DNA of 64,000 nt from Gammaproteobacteria bacterium. GTDB taxonomy: Bacteria; Pseudomonadota; Gammaproteobacteria; Acidiferrobacterales; Sulfurifustaceae. Both the position numbers and the translations under genes were made by a program. Positions 63,705 to 64,000 of this stretch are shown here, piece by piece (within the stretch, counting starts at the first letter, position 1; every line of letters begins with the position of its first letter). The stretch covers positions 1-64,000 of the forward strand of contig JAOTWF010000003.1 of NCBI GenBank assembly GCA_029863005.1, in the 5' to 3' direction. The notes beneath the pieces are model-generated. The model saw only the letters and a list, made by a program, of their open reading frames with translations, had not been told where the DNA came from and made no database searches.

Positions 63705-64000
63705 TCAGCCGCCCCAGGCTTGCCGCAAGGGTTCGTATTTGTCTTTGTGTTGGCTGACTTTCTGCGGTCGGGGAGCGACGATTTGCGGTCGGGGAGCGAC
63801 AATATTGTGTGTGACTTTAATTTCTTTCACGGCCGGTTCTTTTTTCCAGGTCACGATTTGTGCGCGTTGTGTGTCCTCGGTGACCTTTCGCTCGGGATTC
63901 TGATGGAGGGGGAATAGTTCAAGGACAAGCGCCAGAAGCAGTGCCGACGCCACCAGCGCGATATCGAACCGAGTGCCGCCCCAGATACGTCGCGGTGACT
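63705..64000 (-). CDS. Membrane-anchored hypothetical protein, partial
   Basis: The frame is open to the window edge, so the true start lies outside. A GTG at 63953 is inside the first hydrophobic segment and is unlikely as start. About 98 residues are visible: a membrane segment (DIALVASALLLALVLELF), then a basic region with a tandem repeat of IVAPRPQ. The repeat is encoded by two adjacent 21-base units near 63765-63806. No family recognised; it precedes the lipoprotein gene on the same strand. Confidence 0.55.
   Translation of the reverse strand, partial: SPRRIWGGTRFDIALVASALLLALVLELFPLHQNPERKVTEDTQRAQIVTWKKEPAVKEIKVTHNIVAPRPQIVAPRPQKVSQHKDKYEPLRQAWGG

Overview
The window is a gene-dense, GC-rich bacterial chromosome segment. 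Gene order points to a gammaproteobacterium: trpS-scpA-scpB-rluB beside yciO/yciB/yciI, dksA, pcnB-folK-panBCD, queA-tgt-yajC-secD-secF, and glyA-nrdR-ribD-ribE. A CbbY-like phosphatase, several rhodaneses, a glycogen locus built on GH57 enzymes and a PmtA-like methyltransferase would fit a chemolithotroph near Acidiferrobacterales or Chromatiales. That placement is inference from gene content only. No prophage, insertion sequence or CRISPR array is visible, so this is mostly core chromosome with small accessory patches.

Layout. 1-1.9 kb: end of an ATP-grasp gene coupled to an alpha-E gene, then a DUF1499 gene. 1.9-5.9 kb (minus): phytase-like esterase, PpiC lipoprotein, BolA, YciI, YciB and an unknown protein. 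5.9-11.8 kb (plus): PHP phosphoesterase, YciO, site-2 protease, TrpS with a cysteine pattern suggesting an Fe-S cluster, ScpA, ScpB, RluB, nearly all overlapping stop-to-start. 11.8-15.3 kb: chromate module (ChrA, rhodanese, ChrB-type domain), an endonuclease III relative and a membrane protein. 15.3-19.9 kb (minus): YheT-type hydrolase, REC-GGDEF protein with a degenerate GGGEF site, DedA-type protein, UppP, DksA. 20-27.1 kb: CbbY-like phosphatase, aminotransferase, hybrid histidine kinase, host-attachment protein, two-domain sulfurtransferase, QueD, carboxylesterase.

27.3-35 kb: ankyrin protein, tRNA-Glu(CTC), pcnB (apparently with an AUU start), folK, deoxynucleoside kinase, panB-panC-panD, patatin, a lectin-domain protein, tRNA-Leu(CAA). 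35-51.5 kb: alpha-glucan storage locus (glucokinase, GH57 branching-type enzyme with DUF4912 partner, GlgA, GlgC, second GH57 enzyme, GlgP), interrupted by a ribosome hibernation factor and a lipid-type block (PmtA-like methyltransferase, secreted hydrolase, 946-residue ACP/AMP-ligase/acyltransferase fusion). 51.6-57.1 kb: queA-tgt-yajC-secD-secF. 57.7-62.9 kb: haem-motif beta-propeller lipoprotein, glyA, nrdR, ribD, ribE. 62.9-64 kb: structured spacer and two envelope proteins, the last cut by the window edge.

The glucan genes form a coherent pathway: Glk makes glucose-6-phosphate, GlgC makes ADP-glucose, GlgA elongates, a GH57 enzyme probably branches and GlgP degrades. No GH13 GlgB is present in the window. 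QueD, QueA and Tgt contribute to queuosine modification. No complete new system could be demonstrated. The least explained items are the lipid-gene block, the haem-propeller lipoprotein, the membrane-anchored lectin-type protein, the tRNA-Glu 3'-end duplication and the TrpS cysteine motif.
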